Shown: piece by piece, positions 25,901 through 38,403 of the stretch
How positions within the stretch are numbered: the stretch's first letter is position 1
How the letters are laid out: each line of letters starts with the position of its first letter
From: Litomosoides sigmodontis
Lineage: Eukaryota > Nematoda > Chromadorea > Rhabditida > Onchocercidae
Reading direction: 5' to 3'
DNA: 64,000 bases
Assembly (NCBI GenBank): GCA_963070105.1
Contig: OY718805.1
Location: forward strand, 5,638,001 to 5,702,000
The notes under the pieces: model-generated
What the model was told of the DNA's origin: nothing
The model's database searches: none
Seen by the model: only the letters and a program-made list of their open reading frames with translations
Translations under genes and position numbers: made by a program

Positions 25901-26828
25901 CATGAGTAATAACTTCCCCCAAACATTTCCCTGGTTCAAGCAAAGCATTCGCTTCTTGTAACTGAGATGGTAGAGCATTGCGTTGGCTTGTGGTTTGCAA
26001 ATCTGTCTGTAAATCATGATTTTACAGAAAATTGATGTGATAAGATTGAGGATCATTTTTCTCGAGAGCTTGAAAAATTCAGGATATATATACACATATA
26101 ATTTACCTTAACACATATATCCGTCACAACCTTGTCGCTTATATTTTGTACACAAACATAGAAAGTGAAGGTCTCTCCCAAATAAATGTTCCTGCAAAGA
26201 ACAGAAAAATTTTCGTAGGATTGAAGTTGCATTGTTGCATTCCTTGAAGTCTTCTATCTATTGTGAAATTCCTGATATGCGTAGGTAACTACAATTTCCA
26301 TACAAAATGCAAAAAAAATACTACGTGGCTCAAATTTTGCCCGGAAGAAATAAATCCCAAAAAAATACTACGCGGCTCAAATTTTGCCCGGAAGAAATAA
26401 ATGCGCGTTGTCGTTGCGGCTTTATAGTCACTGGGGTCTCCTCTAAAGTCGCGGCGGTCAGCAATAATTACCAAAAATATTGCTAAACATTGCTGTATTA
26501 GTCATCAACCTATTGACCTACTCGAACTTTTGCGGTGCCATAAGATACTTTCCAACAGGCATATCAGCAGCTTCCTGTCCAGTTAAACGACAAAGAGCAG
26601 AAGCAATCAGCTGACTGGTTGCATCAGCTGGATCAACCGGCATGCAAGTATTTTCGTAAAATTTGGGGCGAGCAAGGCGCATCACTGGAAGAAATAATTG
26701 CTCAGAATTGAAAGGTTAAACATTTTTTGGGAAGATCTGAATTGCATCCAATTTGGAATTCAAAAACAAAAAACAAACACTTAACCTTTGAGTGTCAGAA
26801 GCTGTTCTTTCATTGTTTCGGTCATCAT
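22981..26828 (-). CDS. TRAPPC13: TRAPP complex subunit 13
   Basis: Eleven exons: 26828-26786, 26684-26522, 26191-26107, 26006-25876, 25473-25359, 24693-24569, 24292-24191, 23885-23795, 23699-23599, 23445-23292 and 23064-22981. Phases close at 397 residues, near the roughly 417 of the human protein. Recognisable family blocks in order: [95 protein letters not shown] and [26 protein letters not shown]13 is a soluble, beta-sandwich-rich subunit of the metazoan TRAPP III complex, which activates Rab1 in early secretion and autophagy. Two in-frame ATGs lie next to each other; I used the first. Intron 2 carries a 44 bp direct repeat. Confidence 0.95.
26311..26402. repeat. Two direct copies of a 44-45 bp unit in TRAPPC13 intron 2
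   Basis: Copies at 26311-26355 and 26359-26402 begin with an A-run and TACTACG, continue with GGCTCAAATTTTGCCCGG and end in AAGAAATAAAT. They differ at one base (T to C) apart from A-run length. Together they are almost a tandem array. Confidence 0.9.
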
Positions 26829-28210
26829 GCGAAAATACAGTTCCAAATATTCAGTTGCTTATTCCAAATATTACACTAGAGGAAATACGTGGTTCTAAAT
26901 TCCATAATTCATACATGTTTACCTGAGTCACCTCCGACGCATTAACTCGAAAATTAACTTACAACACAAAAGTAATCCTCACTCTTTAATCCACGATATA
27001 ATCAATGTAAATTTTGAATTGTAGGAAAACACACATCACATCACACTAAACTACATCAAACTACACATCACACTACCGTTAATAACCTTATGATACTAAT
27101 CTGGTACTGGATTGTGAAGCGAAGAGTATTTTAAGAATTTTAACTACAACTAAATCATTAATTCCATATGATTTTTAAACTGTATATCGTGTTAACAGAT
27201 ATGCTACAAATACCATAGTGCTTGTTAAATCAATCGAAATATATGAGCAGCTGGCGAAGGCAACACGATATCGAATAACTTGTCAGCAATTACACTCCTG
27301 TCAGTTCGCTTCGCAAAGTTACCGACAATTCTTAGATGTTAATAACAGTAACACAAACAGTTGTGAAGTTCATGTATACCACGTTTTTCCCCCCTCCCTG
27401 ATTTCCGAAATACCGACCAAACGCATTAAGCGCAAATGTCTATATGTTACCGTAAAATATCAATCGCCTTTTCCTCCGCGTTAACGTACCCAGCGAATAA
27501 TCAGCGTTATAATACAATTGAAATTATTATCTGATAGTGACATAAAACATTCAACTTTTATTGATCATACATCGAACTCATCAATATGAACACTCTTACC
27601 ATGTAAAACAGGAAAAACAAGAGCGCCTCCACCGTGCATCAACAAATCGATTGCAAACAGGATTATAAGATGAAAACAAAATTAATTAAACATTTATTTT
27701 GCAGAAAAATTAGATTTCATCGCAGAAAAAGTGACTGAACAAATCAAACTAAGACGGGAGAAATCAAACTAGAACAGGAGAAATCAAATGTGCTAGTTAT
27801 GCTTAAGAGCAATAAGTCAACAAAAAACGGCCAGTTTTATTCCCCTTTTTCTCAGTGACCCTTAAGGCGATTGACCAGTTGGTTACTTAACTAGAACAGG
27901 TGTAATTGGTATATATAAAATAACAAACATATATTAAATATCAAAAAGAGAAAAGCGTTTAACGAAGAAATGCAAAACATTCTATGACCACAAAGCACAG
28001 CAATAAATCTTTCCTCACTGCAAATTTTGCATCACCGCGGATGTGTCCTCTCCCACCACCAAACCGACAGAAATCGATATATAGTTCATGAATCGCCATT
28101 CCGAACAGATGGTGTGATAACAAGGTTAAAAAAAAAACAATAAATGATCTAGAGAAACACTTTCTACCAGAGAATACGCTACGCAGGTGTTGGGAAATTT
28201 CAGCATATTT
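26829..28210. promoter_or_regulatory. Spacer upstream of TRAPPC13, with short repeats
   Basis: It should contain the TRAPPC13 promoter and the 3' end of the NAC beta gene. Near 27031-27077 there are repeated ACATCAC/ACTACA words. At 27741-27788 a 20 bp unit is repeated. A short plus-strand open frame at 27218-27484 has no support. Confidence 0.45.
27741..27788. repeat. 20 bp tandem repeat, 2.4 copies
   Basis: Units starting AAATCAAACTA lie at 27741-27760 and 27761-27780, with three differences between them, and a partial third unit follows. Confidence 0.85.
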
Positions 28211-29404
28211 TCATGCTGCTAGTTCAGCTTCCATTTCTCCACCTTCGTGATGAAAATTTTGTCCGTGCTCGTGTCCATGTTCATGCTTGCAATCACCAAC
28301 TTTAGACTCATTTTTTGAAGCCTCGTCAAAATCACCAACAAGATCTGAATGCAGATAAACTTTGGAAAGTTTTTAGTTGCCATATCGACTGATATCAAAT
28401 AACTATTGCAAGTTTCTAAAGAAGCGTTTTTTCAATTTCTAAAGAAGAGTTCCCAACCCAAGGAAATTGCACTAGTACATACCTGTTTAAACATTAGATT
28501 CCTCCTACACCTCTCATTTCTCCTCCCTTCTATTTTAAGATATCTCCCAAAACTATAGCTTTTCATTAACGCAAAGTTTCAGTGTTAGTGATACTTCATA
28601 TAATTACATCACACTACTTCTTTAGACTTGGGGGAATTGACTTTTTAAAAAATACCAACCTGGAACATCGTCATCATCATTAGATTTGAATTGACTAGTA
28701 ACATTGTTTGCTAACTTTTTCAAATGCGTCAGTGATTCTGCTCCCAACTGATTGAGAATACCAGGCAACATTTCAGTAATTTCTAAACTGATATAAAAAT
28801 AACCTAACATTCTAAAATATAAGGTGACATTAATGTATTAGACATAAAAATAAAAACAAATCATTATACATCTGCTCTGGAATATGTCATGTGAAAGAGC
28901 TTACGTTTATTTTCGGCACTTCCCGTCACCGAGAATGTATTCGCTGGAACAGATGCTTGCACTTTTGGATTATTAAAATGAATCACCGTCCCGTCATCTT
29001 TTATCATATTAACCTAAATAGTCCATATAATAAACTTATGAATGTTGGAGTGATTATGGAAGGTGAAATACACTTAAATACATTATATGAAACCTCTTCA
29101 ATTCCAGGAATGTTTGTAACTGAAAGCTTCTTTAGATTGCTCTGCAATTTTTTATCATCGGTAGCTGCTGTCTTATGGACAACCTTCTTCTTCCTTCGTG
29201 CAGTTCCCTATAACAAAAATGTAATGGCTTTAAAAATGACATACTGAAATATCGTTAAATCAAGTAAACAGCAATAAACAGATCAAACATGCTCCAACTT
29301 TATTCAAAGTCAATATTAACTTAAATCGAAAATAATCTCACCTTGCCACCTGTTCGCACTTGAGCAGCATTTTGCTGTAGCTTCTTGATTTTTTCTACAT
29401 TCAT
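28211..29404 (-). CDS. icd-1: Nascent polypeptide-associated complex beta subunit (BTF3/NAC beta)
   Basis: Five exons: 29404-29342, 29207-29094, 29013-28905, 28782-28660 and 28344-28211, giving 180 residues. The start [20 protein letters not shown] and the basic RRKKK ribosome-binding patch are those of the family. The NAC domain follows (about 38-105: [32 protein letters not shown]). Then come [18 protein letters not shown] and an acidic tail. NAC beta pairs with NAC alpha at the ribosome exit tunnel and keeps wrong chains from the ER. The last 30 residues are unusual in having His-Glu repeats ([18 protein letters not shown]). The gene lies between TFIIE alpha and TRAPPC13 on the same strand. 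Confidence 0.95.
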
Positions 29405-31497
29405 GTTTTTCGCCTTCCTCCACCTGGTGCTGCTGAGTATAAGCCGGAAAATAGCCTATGTAAACCTTAATATAATATGAACGATCAATTAATCTCCAAA
29501 AACAAAAGCGTTAAACAATTTATCTCATAAAAAGATAAAAAACGTAAAACATTAAAACTTGTCAGTTTGACCATGAATAACAACAATAAAATCCAAGACC
29601 TCCTTCCGAGATAGAAAAGGTCTTCATGCCGCAGATTAGATAACAATCTTTTACCATATAATGGATCAGCATAATTCTTAATAGTTCGCCCCAGAATATT
29701 TAATATAATGTAACAGCAATGCACGGACTAAATTAACCCACTTACGGTTAATCCTCACCCAATTTCAGAAGATATCCACTGTGAACTATAAATGGTTCCG
29801 GTTAGTCAAGCAAAAGCACTATTACTACACAGTATTCCTGAACTTCTATGGCGAGATGATTGTCCAAGCCATCTCCACTTTTGATGCTACGAAGTAAGCT
29901 GGTTACGGAGAGTCGATAGGTAATTGAAACAGTGAATAAGAATAGTGACCACGGCTTACAAAATGAGTTCTGGGACGGTCCTCTCAAACTTTTCACTACT
30001 TGGAACACATCTTTACTACTCGGAGCACAACGCCCCCAAAAAGACCATCACCAGCAAAACAAACCTCACCAACACGGAACCGTGAAACTACTTCATCACT
30101 TAGCGAAGGAAAGCACGAGCCTCCCTAACCTCCTCCACTGGTCTGTAACATAGCGAGATCGCCACCTCCTCATTACATACTTTCTTCCCTCATCCTGTTG
30201 TCCTCATTGGGCCTTGTCTAATGGAGTGTTAATTGATGGAGGTGGTGTGTGTTGAGAAATTCTGCTATTCATCTTGACGGTTGTAACATGTCTGAAATTC
30301 CAAAATAAGAAACGTAACTCTCCCACCCCGACGAATATTCATGCGAACTCCGGAAAATCCAAATGATTTCCGTATATAGCTATCTGTTTTCCGAAACTGT
30401 GGGGTACTTTTTTCTGCAGTAGTCCATCCTACTGTATCCAGACCTTCCATCAGTTTGTAGCTATCTTGACCTATAGCTATCTTGACTTACACAGTAACCC
30501 CCCCCCCCTTCGATCGAACATACGTACTGACCCCACGATATGATGTATCACGCTATGAAAATCAGGGAATCACGGAAGCTTTATGAGCTCCTCGATATGA
30601 GGCACTACCTATCCAGTGTATAAACAATTCCATGAATCTGATTTCATTTGTAATTTTACAAAGTCAGAGGCGATGATCTAGACTCCCTTCTACTGTTGAG
30701 CCGATAAAAGTTATGGTGTTCATAATGGATCCTCATCATGACAATGATACAAGTTGTCTAAATATTCTCCAATTTCGTTCCACAGGTCCCAGTCCGCGTT
30801 GGGGTTCGCAGCGCTCCGAAATTTTCTTTAAACGAAGGTGGACCTGGAAACGTCCATTCTAGCAATTAAATATCCTACACATTACACTGTATCAGGCAAA
30901 AAGCTTTCAGCTTCACACTTGTAACGATTTTTTTGTCAGGATTTCATACTCAGCTTCATTCTGGATTATGAACACAGTACTTACAATTTTTAATAAAACA
31001 GAAACTGCCACTACCTTAGAAAGTACACTCAGCATAATGAAATGCTAGTTAAGAACGAAGTTATTACAAAGCAAATAAAATTGCATAGCTGAATAAAAAA
31101 CGACACGAGACCATCCAATACAACGGTAAACCACTGTATTAAATCGGTTGATGTCGTTGATGTGACTTTACATAATTTCTGGTATTAGACATATTTATGA
31201 TAGCAGAGAAGCTTTACGTTGATGGAAAATACTCCTAAATGCATGAAAGAATGCAGGAGCATAAATTTCCTGACAATACCCTGAGTTTCTTAAACTATGA
31301 GAATATTTTAAAACAGTATCTAAAAAAAATCCGTGGAATGAATCACCCAATATATCATATCGTATCGCATGTCTGATTTATAATGACACACAATGCAAAC
31401 AAAAGTTTAAGTTCTGATAATGTTTTGATCTCACTTTTGAGAAGTGTTTCTTAAAATCTATTAACAGAAAAGCGGAAGATTTAAAATTACAAATAAA
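29405..31497. promoter_or_regulatory. Spacer between TFIIE alpha and NAC beta
   Basis: The half next to NAC beta contains a less AT-rich, C-rich block at about 30030-30190 (CCTCC words). An 11-base C run follows at 30498-30508, after an imperfect 16 bp duplication (TAGCTATCTTGAC) at 30458-30488. I see no coding exon; the open frame at 29932-30153 has low-complexity His/Gln content and no splice context. Confidence 0.45.
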
Positions 31498-34009
31498 TCA
31501 ATAGTCGAAATTTTCTTGTGTCCTTTGTATGTAGATTTCTTTTTCGGAAGCATTCATTTGAGATACCAATTCGGGCGTAATTTCGTCTAAATAATACTTC
31601 TTCCCGGCGACGACGATGACTTCGTCATCGTCACTTTCCATACCAGTCGGTTCATACGAAACTTCTTGAGTACCTTCTGCAAGAGACATTTCCGGCCTTT
31701 CCTGAAACGATAAAAATAATGAAGGTCTCAGTGAGAAGGTAACAAACCGGACATTAAATGTTTTCTCTTGCTGAATAACTGGAATATTCTAGTTGATAAT
31801 ATTTTTTGTCCATTTTTCCCATGAAACTGATCTCCTTCACTGGTTCTGCTTTTTTTTAAAACTACATTTGACAACGAAACACTGCAAACCTCTTCCAATT
31901 CCGTAACCAGTAAGCTATCGATATCATTCTTGTTCCTTTCGGGACCTGCGATTTCATTCGAATCGACAAGATTATCGGAAGAGACTATGAAAGAATCTGC
32001 GACTTGTTCATCTTTCTGGAAAGAGAAACACTTCCTGTTTATTTTTAGGATCATAAAGGAGAAAAACATTTCTTTATCAATAAAGAGTTTAAAAAAGAAT
32101 ACCTGATTATTATGAAGCCAAGGCACAAGCTTTTTGGGTTCAACATTTGGAGCCGCGCCTTCTTCTACTATGCTCACCATGATACTGTTTTGGTACATTG
32201 TGGATCGTGAAGTTGTTTGATCGTTAAATGATCGTTCACCAACTGCTAGTACTCGTTTTCCATCCACTGGAAATACAAAAATCGAAGAAGTGGAAAACGA
32301 ATAGAATGGCGTAAATCTCTATTTTCCCACTGAGTAAAACAAAATAACTCACATTCCATAAAGCTATTATCCACAGTTTTAATTGATGGTTCGACAAGAT
32401 GCCAGGCAAGGTGTATACCATATAAACTTTGTAACATTGAAAAGAATGGAGCCATCTGCTCGTTGAAACGAGCTAGAGACGACCTGAATTAAGAAAAGAG
32501 GGATATAAAATATCAATAGCGAATCACTAAAAATGTAATCCTAAAAATAAATGAGATAATCCCAATAAGTGAGAAAAAAAATTTGCCTTGTCCCATCCGT
32601 TGGACCAGCGGTTTCATCTGGCTCAACAATTTGCTGACATCGCCAACAGAAAAGCTCTTGTGTCACTGGATCAAAAATTTTATCCATTTCCATGGCGTCA
32701 TACTGATACTGACAACCGGTACAGCGATATGACGCTTTGTGCACTTCATCTTTGTCTTTTACTTCCAAACGCTGCCTATAAAAACCTTAATGCTTTTCAG
32801 TTGCACGGTGCACCAACATTTGTATGTAATTCCGGGGATTTTCAACGGGAATAAATTACAGGAAATTCCAAACAAATGATTAATAATAGCATCGCAAAAT
32901 TCTTTTCAACTGATTACAATGACCGATTGCACTGAACGACAAAATATAAATGTGGGCATAATTATAACTGATAATTTCATAGTGATTGAATCGTTAAAAA
33001 ATACCTCATATGATCAATTTTATATTTTGCCACATTCAATAATGCTTTGTAATTAATAAAATAATAATTGACTTTACGCACCCGACCATCCATTTCCTCG
33101 GATACTAGGCGCTCCTTCAAAATTTTATCAACTTTCAGCTGCATTAAAACCTGAAATTAAATACAAATGTATTTTAAGCAAAGTCAGCAACGATAAGGTT
33201 AATATTACCAGCTAAGGTTAATATCAACTGTTAAAGGCCATAAATCTTTTCAAAGCTAGGTTCGTGTACGTAAATTAAACAAATCCACTTGAATGAATGA
33301 AAAATTACTGTTCGTAGAAAACGCTGGTCAAACTTGATCAACTGCCTCAGATCATCTTCCTTGATACATTTATTTCGCTGCACATAATACAAAACAACAT
33401 AATGTTCCTTACCATAAAATGTTTTCACCATCAGCGATGCAAACCTTAAACGAACTACTTCCTCAAAAAAAATTTTTTTTCAGTCAAAAGGAAAAGTGGA
33501 AAATGACAGTAATAGTATCTTCCGAATATACTCCGAGAAATGATATAAACCTATTTGATATAAACAATTAGAGAATGGTGAATTTGGCATAGAATGTAGA
33601 TGTGCTGCATTTTATTACCCATCATTACCAAAAAAAACTAAAGCTTTAATAACGTTTGAGATTCACGCAGACATTTTCCAAACTGGTACATGTGTATCAA
33701 TAAATGGAGCATAAATAGAGCATCAAATGATCTAAATATCGACGATTAAAAATAGTTAATAAAGAACAGAACTCACACTCCATATTCATTAATAGTTTAT
33801 TATGAAGGGAGAACTTCGAATTTTAACTGGATTAACGCAAACTTCTTCGTAAATGACCTTATCTAAAGGTACCACTTTCCAAGTAGTGAGGGCAAGAAGA
33901 TATGTATTATATAACGAAACCTGATCAGATTTTCTGGAAGTTCCTCCAAAATCATTCCTTTCGGCTCCTCGTTTTTCGTCTGGTCATCGTGCTGTCTTTC
34001 GCACGACAT
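31498..34009 (-). CDS. GTF2E1: General transcription factor IIE alpha subunit
   Basis: Eight exons: 34009-33921, 33444-33309, 33150-33005, 32775-32587, 32483-32353, 32266-32103, 32015-31890 and 31701-31498, with phases closing at 394 residues. The N-terminal winged helix covers about 18-120 (LVKTFYGKEH-like segment, EDDLRQLIKFDQRFLR, VRKVNYYFINYKALLNVAKY). The zinc ribbon has C142, C145, C167 and C170 in YRCTGCQY and FCWRC. RSSLARFNEQM follows. The C-terminus is acidic and contains a MESDDDEVIVVAGKKY stretch, the segment that in other animals contacts TFIIH. TFIIE alpha joins the RNA polymerase II pre-initiation complex, recruits TFIIH and helps open the promoter. The intron after exon 4 begins with GC. 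Confidence 0.95.
32484..32586 (-). other. GC-AG intron in TFIIE alpha
   Basis: Exon 4 ends ACAAG and is followed by GCAAAT. No GT occurs nearby, and reading on runs into a stop. Joining to TTCAG-GTCG gives GTRSSLARFNEQ, which is the family sequence, in the right phase. Confidence 0.88.
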
Positions 34010-35295
34010 GTTGTTGTTTGTTACCCTATCCCTTCTTCCACCTTGACGTTTATGTTATGAGCGATTCATGACACAGCTCTGTTATTAATTCTCAAATATG
34101 CAGATGTTTAAAACAAAAAAAAGGAGTATAACAGCAACACATAACTATATGACAATACAAAAAGTGTGGAAGTCAAAGAGCACATTTTTCCCGAGCACCA
34201 CAGCATGATTTTGTTAGAGCTCAAGTAACTCAGCGTGGAGTGCTGAAGGAGGAAAAACGTAGAAGGAATAAAAACCAAGTCAGCAAAAGGCGTATAACAG
34301 TAAAGCTAATGAAACCACTCTCTCACTTGTTCAGAACTTAGCTTACTTATTTCTCACTTTCGAAAATTATAAGTGACAACTTCAACAGAGTGAAGTAGTG
34401 CCCAAAGCATCACCCTTCACCACAGACCACTACCCCAAACCAATGTACCACCTCTCTCCCCGAGAGCCAACAACGCTCCCACCTCCCATCTCCTCCAGTG
34501 TCACATGATATAACGCAGGTCGCCAGTGAAAAAATGCTTATTTCACTTTAGTATAAAGATTTTAAAACGTAGCTCCATGACTGCAGGGACACTACAGTTG
34601 TGTGTGTTTATCTGACTGCGATCTTTTTAGCAGAGATTCCGAACTACTTGTTGGTGACTTCGAGTCTAACACTTCATGACGACCGTAAACCGTCACCTCA
34701 ACAATACACAAAGGTTGAGTCGAAATATTTACGTAGAAATAAATGGTGAGTGTTTGCACATAACGAAATTCGCCAAACTAGCAGGGCGAACATTTCTGCA
34801 TTATTATTCCATATCATTTGCAGTAATAGTCATGATAAAGGATCAAAATTCCATTTTTTTTTGAAATATTTTTGAAAACTAATTTGAAATATTAGTTGAT
34901 GGCCATCCAGTTATTTCATGAAGTGTGAGACGCATTTGAATAATTATAATTTATTCATGTCAAAATCTGCTACAACTCCAGAATATTCGGATTCGGCTCC
35001 ACTCTCCTGCCTGTTTGAATACTCGATAACAGTTGCTTTCCTGATTTTAGTTTTGTGAAATTGCTGCAGGTAACAAATGTAAGGGAACTGAGCATCAACC
35101 GCAACAGCCAACATTAGCTCGACTCTGAAATTGTTTCTGCAAGCATTTTGCTTTCTAGCAGAAATCGATCGGAGTTTTTTATTGTTGGACTAATCAGTTT
35201 CTACTTCCTTTTAATATTTTAAGGTATTATGATTTTCTGCAGTTCTCGCACTTTTTCCTTAAAGTTTTACATCTTTTGTTCGACTTTTTTCTAAT
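34010..35295. promoter_or_regulatory. Upstream region of TFIIE alpha
   Basis: A C-rich block at about 34420-34500 has CCACCTC and CCTCC words, similar in style to the block upstream of NAC beta. The rest is AT-rich. The open frame at 34676-34864 has no support. Confidence 0.45.
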
Positions 35296-36171
35296 TTATC
35301 GAAAAAAATTCAGTTTGTAACAACTTACTCCTTTCATTACTCGGTTCTCTCCAAAGAGCACGAAAAAGATGAGCCTGGAAAACACTTCACCGAGAACAGT
35401 TGCTGCGCAAATCCACACATTGAACGTCATGAACAGTAGCATTAAAATGTAACATAGCGTAAGTTGAATTGCATGCAAAATTGCATCCACGCACATAGCT
35501 ACTGTGATACGTGAAGTAAACCTAGAAATTGCGATTTTTTTTAGAATTTCAAGCGGAAATTTTCAACAAAAAACGATCACAGAAATTGAAGTTTGAAAAG
35601 ATTCAATAAAACATCCTCACTTTACGGTTGCGACAGATGATTGTTCTGTGTGCAAGTCAACGTCGTACACTGGTCTGGTATTTCGGAACCATCGGATACT
35701 TTCCATTATAAAACATATCAAAACTGTTAGGGAGCATGTTGTTATAATTCCTGGAATTAAAAGGAATTTAGGATTTCCTACCGGATCAGCTGTAGTAGTT
35801 CATTGTTAGAAGTATAACCCTCGTAGGTTCTTTCCGTAAAGCTCCGTAAAGCAATTTTGCAGCAAGAATTCCAGTTCACAAAGTTACTTTCTATCTGTGC
35901 AAGTCCAGAAAATTTTGAATTAATGTAATATCGTGTAATGTGAATCCACTGGTTCTTCGTCTACCATCAACTGAAAAAACAAACCTGCCGGACTAGTGAC
36001 TATCCAGGAACTGAAAAGTATTGTTTCATGGAAGCCAAAGTGGAAGGACATGGAATGCATATGAGACGTGAAGGAATGACCGTGATGAATGTGTCCGGAA
36101 TGGTTCATTACAGCTGCAGAAATGGCAGCATCATTTGTTGTGTGATTCATGGAGTGATCAAGGTGATCCAT
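35296..36171 (-). CDS. CTR-family copper transporter
   Basis: Three exons, 36171-35985, 35750-35621 and 35521-35296, give 180 residues. The extracellular N-terminus is full of His and Met (MNHSGHIHHGHSF, SHMHSMSFHFGFHETILF), the copper-collecting signature of CTR1 proteins, with NHT and NHS glycosylation sites. TM1 is GIITTCSLTVLICFIMES. TM2 contains the selectivity motif MLLFM (MxxxM). TM3 follows. CTR proteins form trimers that import Cu(I) through the plasma or endosomal membrane. Odd: the TM3 GxxxG packing motif reads GEVFS, and no His-Cys-His tail is seen. A strong GTAAGT follows MKG near the end, so a further 3' exon with another C-terminus is possible. The start follows TTTAG by eight bases. 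Confidence 0.88.
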
Positions 36172-36656
36172 CAGTGTATTCTAAACATTTTAAAATTGAA
36201 TGTATTAAAAATGCACTGTTATTCAAATTTAACAATTCGATCCCAACATCGATAACAAGTCATAAGTCATACGCGTCTGAATAGCTTCAAAACTCTCTTT
36301 GAAATATTAGCAGGGAAGTTTCAATTTAAAAATTTCAATTCAATTAATATGTCAACGAAGTGAAAGATTATTTTTTTAAAGTTACAGAAAGTTATACAAA
36401 TAAGTAAACAGTTAAGCTGAATTTTAGCAAGATAGACATTTAATTCAGAAGAATCTCAGTATGTGCAAGTGTAACTACAAAACTTGCTAGCTAAACGTGG
36501 AATAATTTTTAATTCGAAAGAAATCTTGTTTACGTGGACAAAGCAAAAATTTTAGTAGTGCTCTAAGATAATTCAATTGTGACCTCTAGAAACGTCGCTC
36601 GGAGTCGATGGAGCAACTTGGGGTATTTGTATACGTATTTGTACGAGTCGAATAGC

Positions 36657-36681
36657 TCCAGTGATTTTTGTCCTGCTTAAT
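36657..36681. repeat. Direct repeat copy A (partner at 38379)
   Basis: CAGTGATTTTTGTCCTGCTT followed by AATA recurs 1.7 kb away with one change (T to C in the middle). The partner is at about 38379-38403. Confidence 0.8.
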
Positions 36682-38378
36682 ATCATAAAAATCCATTCAT
36701 GAAAAAGCTATGCTTGCAATAAAAATGGAGCAATAATTGTAGATGAAATTAAAAATCAAAAATCATTGCGGCACTTTCAAAAATTCTAAAATGTGTCTGC
36801 CCAAAGCAAATAGAAATGACACAATAGTTCTCCTAATTCACAACATATCGCAGTGCTTAAAATCTTGAAATGAACGTGCTATAATTTAATGCACTTCACA
36901 TGACCCTAATTTTTGGGGATCTGTTCGATCGAAAGACCGTTGTCGACTGAATGTCGAACTATTAGCACTTCTCACATGTTCAGCATATGTTATCCAATCC
37001 TCCCCCGCACCATCTTCCGAGAGGAAAGTAAAGGTAGCAAGGAAGGATCTGTTTAGTGGTCATCTTTATACGACAATGTGTAGAAATCATTTCTTGCACG
37101 AACTATATGAAACAACTGAACTACTAATTTCACGAAATGCATTCATTCCAGCAGCAGTGCTTCCCTTCCCTCTAGCACTTCATGGTTCATTGACAGCCTC
37201 TCAACAGCAACGCCAGGTCTATAACTTGCTAATGCCTTAAGTATCTATTCGCATAAAAGCAAACAATTGTTCGTCTTTCTAACTTGCGCGCGAAGGTTAA
37301 TCGAGCAGCAGGTTAATGCAAGCAATGCAAAAGGCAATAACTGTTGCACTTCAATATCCTTGAAAATGAAAAGCAGTGAACTGCACACGGTGACATGCGA
37401 CGAACGTTTCGGAGAAGTGCAATAACAAATGGATTTGTCACAACCACCAATTTTAATTGAAGTCGCCCGCACTTCTGCTATCTTACGATTGCCCAGGCGA
37501 AAGTCGATGATTGCGGTCTGTACGAATTCTCATCCTTTTTTCTTCCCTAGCCCTACTCCTACGCATTAATAAAAGGAGGTGAGCGAAGAGGATGAAGGAT
37601 GGATTAGGTAAGGTCGACGGAGAATACCATGCCATCTTGCACTAAGAAAATATTGTTAACTGATGCAAACAATTTCCTTTTCACATAACACTAATCTCAT
37701 TCGTTAAACGGCTAAACTTGTTTCTCAGTGAACGAGTAATTTAATTAAACAATAAAATGTTTGATGAATTCAATTTTTCTATTTGCAAATATATTGAGGA
37801 TTTATCAGAGACAAGTTTCCTTCCACATTTTATAAATAAGTCACCAAAATTCATCACCAGATCTTAGCACCATTTCAGACAACCTGTTTTTTATCAAACT
37901 GATTTCTCCAACAAAGTTTCTACAGCCATTTCGCAAAAAAGAACATTAATGGTGGTGGTAATTAAATTAATAAAACAATATTTAATCACAGAAAATATTT
38001 TACAGTGTAATTAAAAGCAAGTGAGCATCTCGTTGAGAAGTTATCGAGTTTACAACGAAACATTTTTAAAGTTCTATAATCGAAATGTGTGTCGAAACGT
38101 AGGTTACGTCGTAATCAATGGTTTAATAATTGTTGTAACAAGCTGTTACGATCTACGATCGATGGTTATCAAAAAGCACAATAAAAAAGATTTGATTTGC
38201 AATTCTTGGTGTGAAACCGACGTAAATGACAAGTGCTGTAAGAATCGAACTTGTGCTTGCTGCTATCGGTCAAGTGAATTTATTCATAAACCTTTTACAT
38301 ATTAAGATATTGCTGACGGTAACTTAATTCATTACAGCCTTCAAGTGACCCCTTCATCGATCAACTTTTTAATTCGCC

Positions 38379-38403
38379 TCAGTGATTTTTGCCCTGCTTA
38401 ATA
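38379..38403. repeat. Direct repeat copy B (partner at 36657)
   Basis: CAGTGATTTTTGCCCTGCTT followed by AATA, the second copy of the unit at 36657-36681. Confidence 0.8.

Noticed and set aside
26289..26474. 61-codon minus-strand frame in TRAPPC13 intron 2
   Set aside because: It is only a translation of the 44 bp repeats.
29932..30153. 73-codon plus-strand frame upstream of NAC beta
   Set aside because: Low-complexity His/Gln content in a C-rich promoter-like region, with no splice support.
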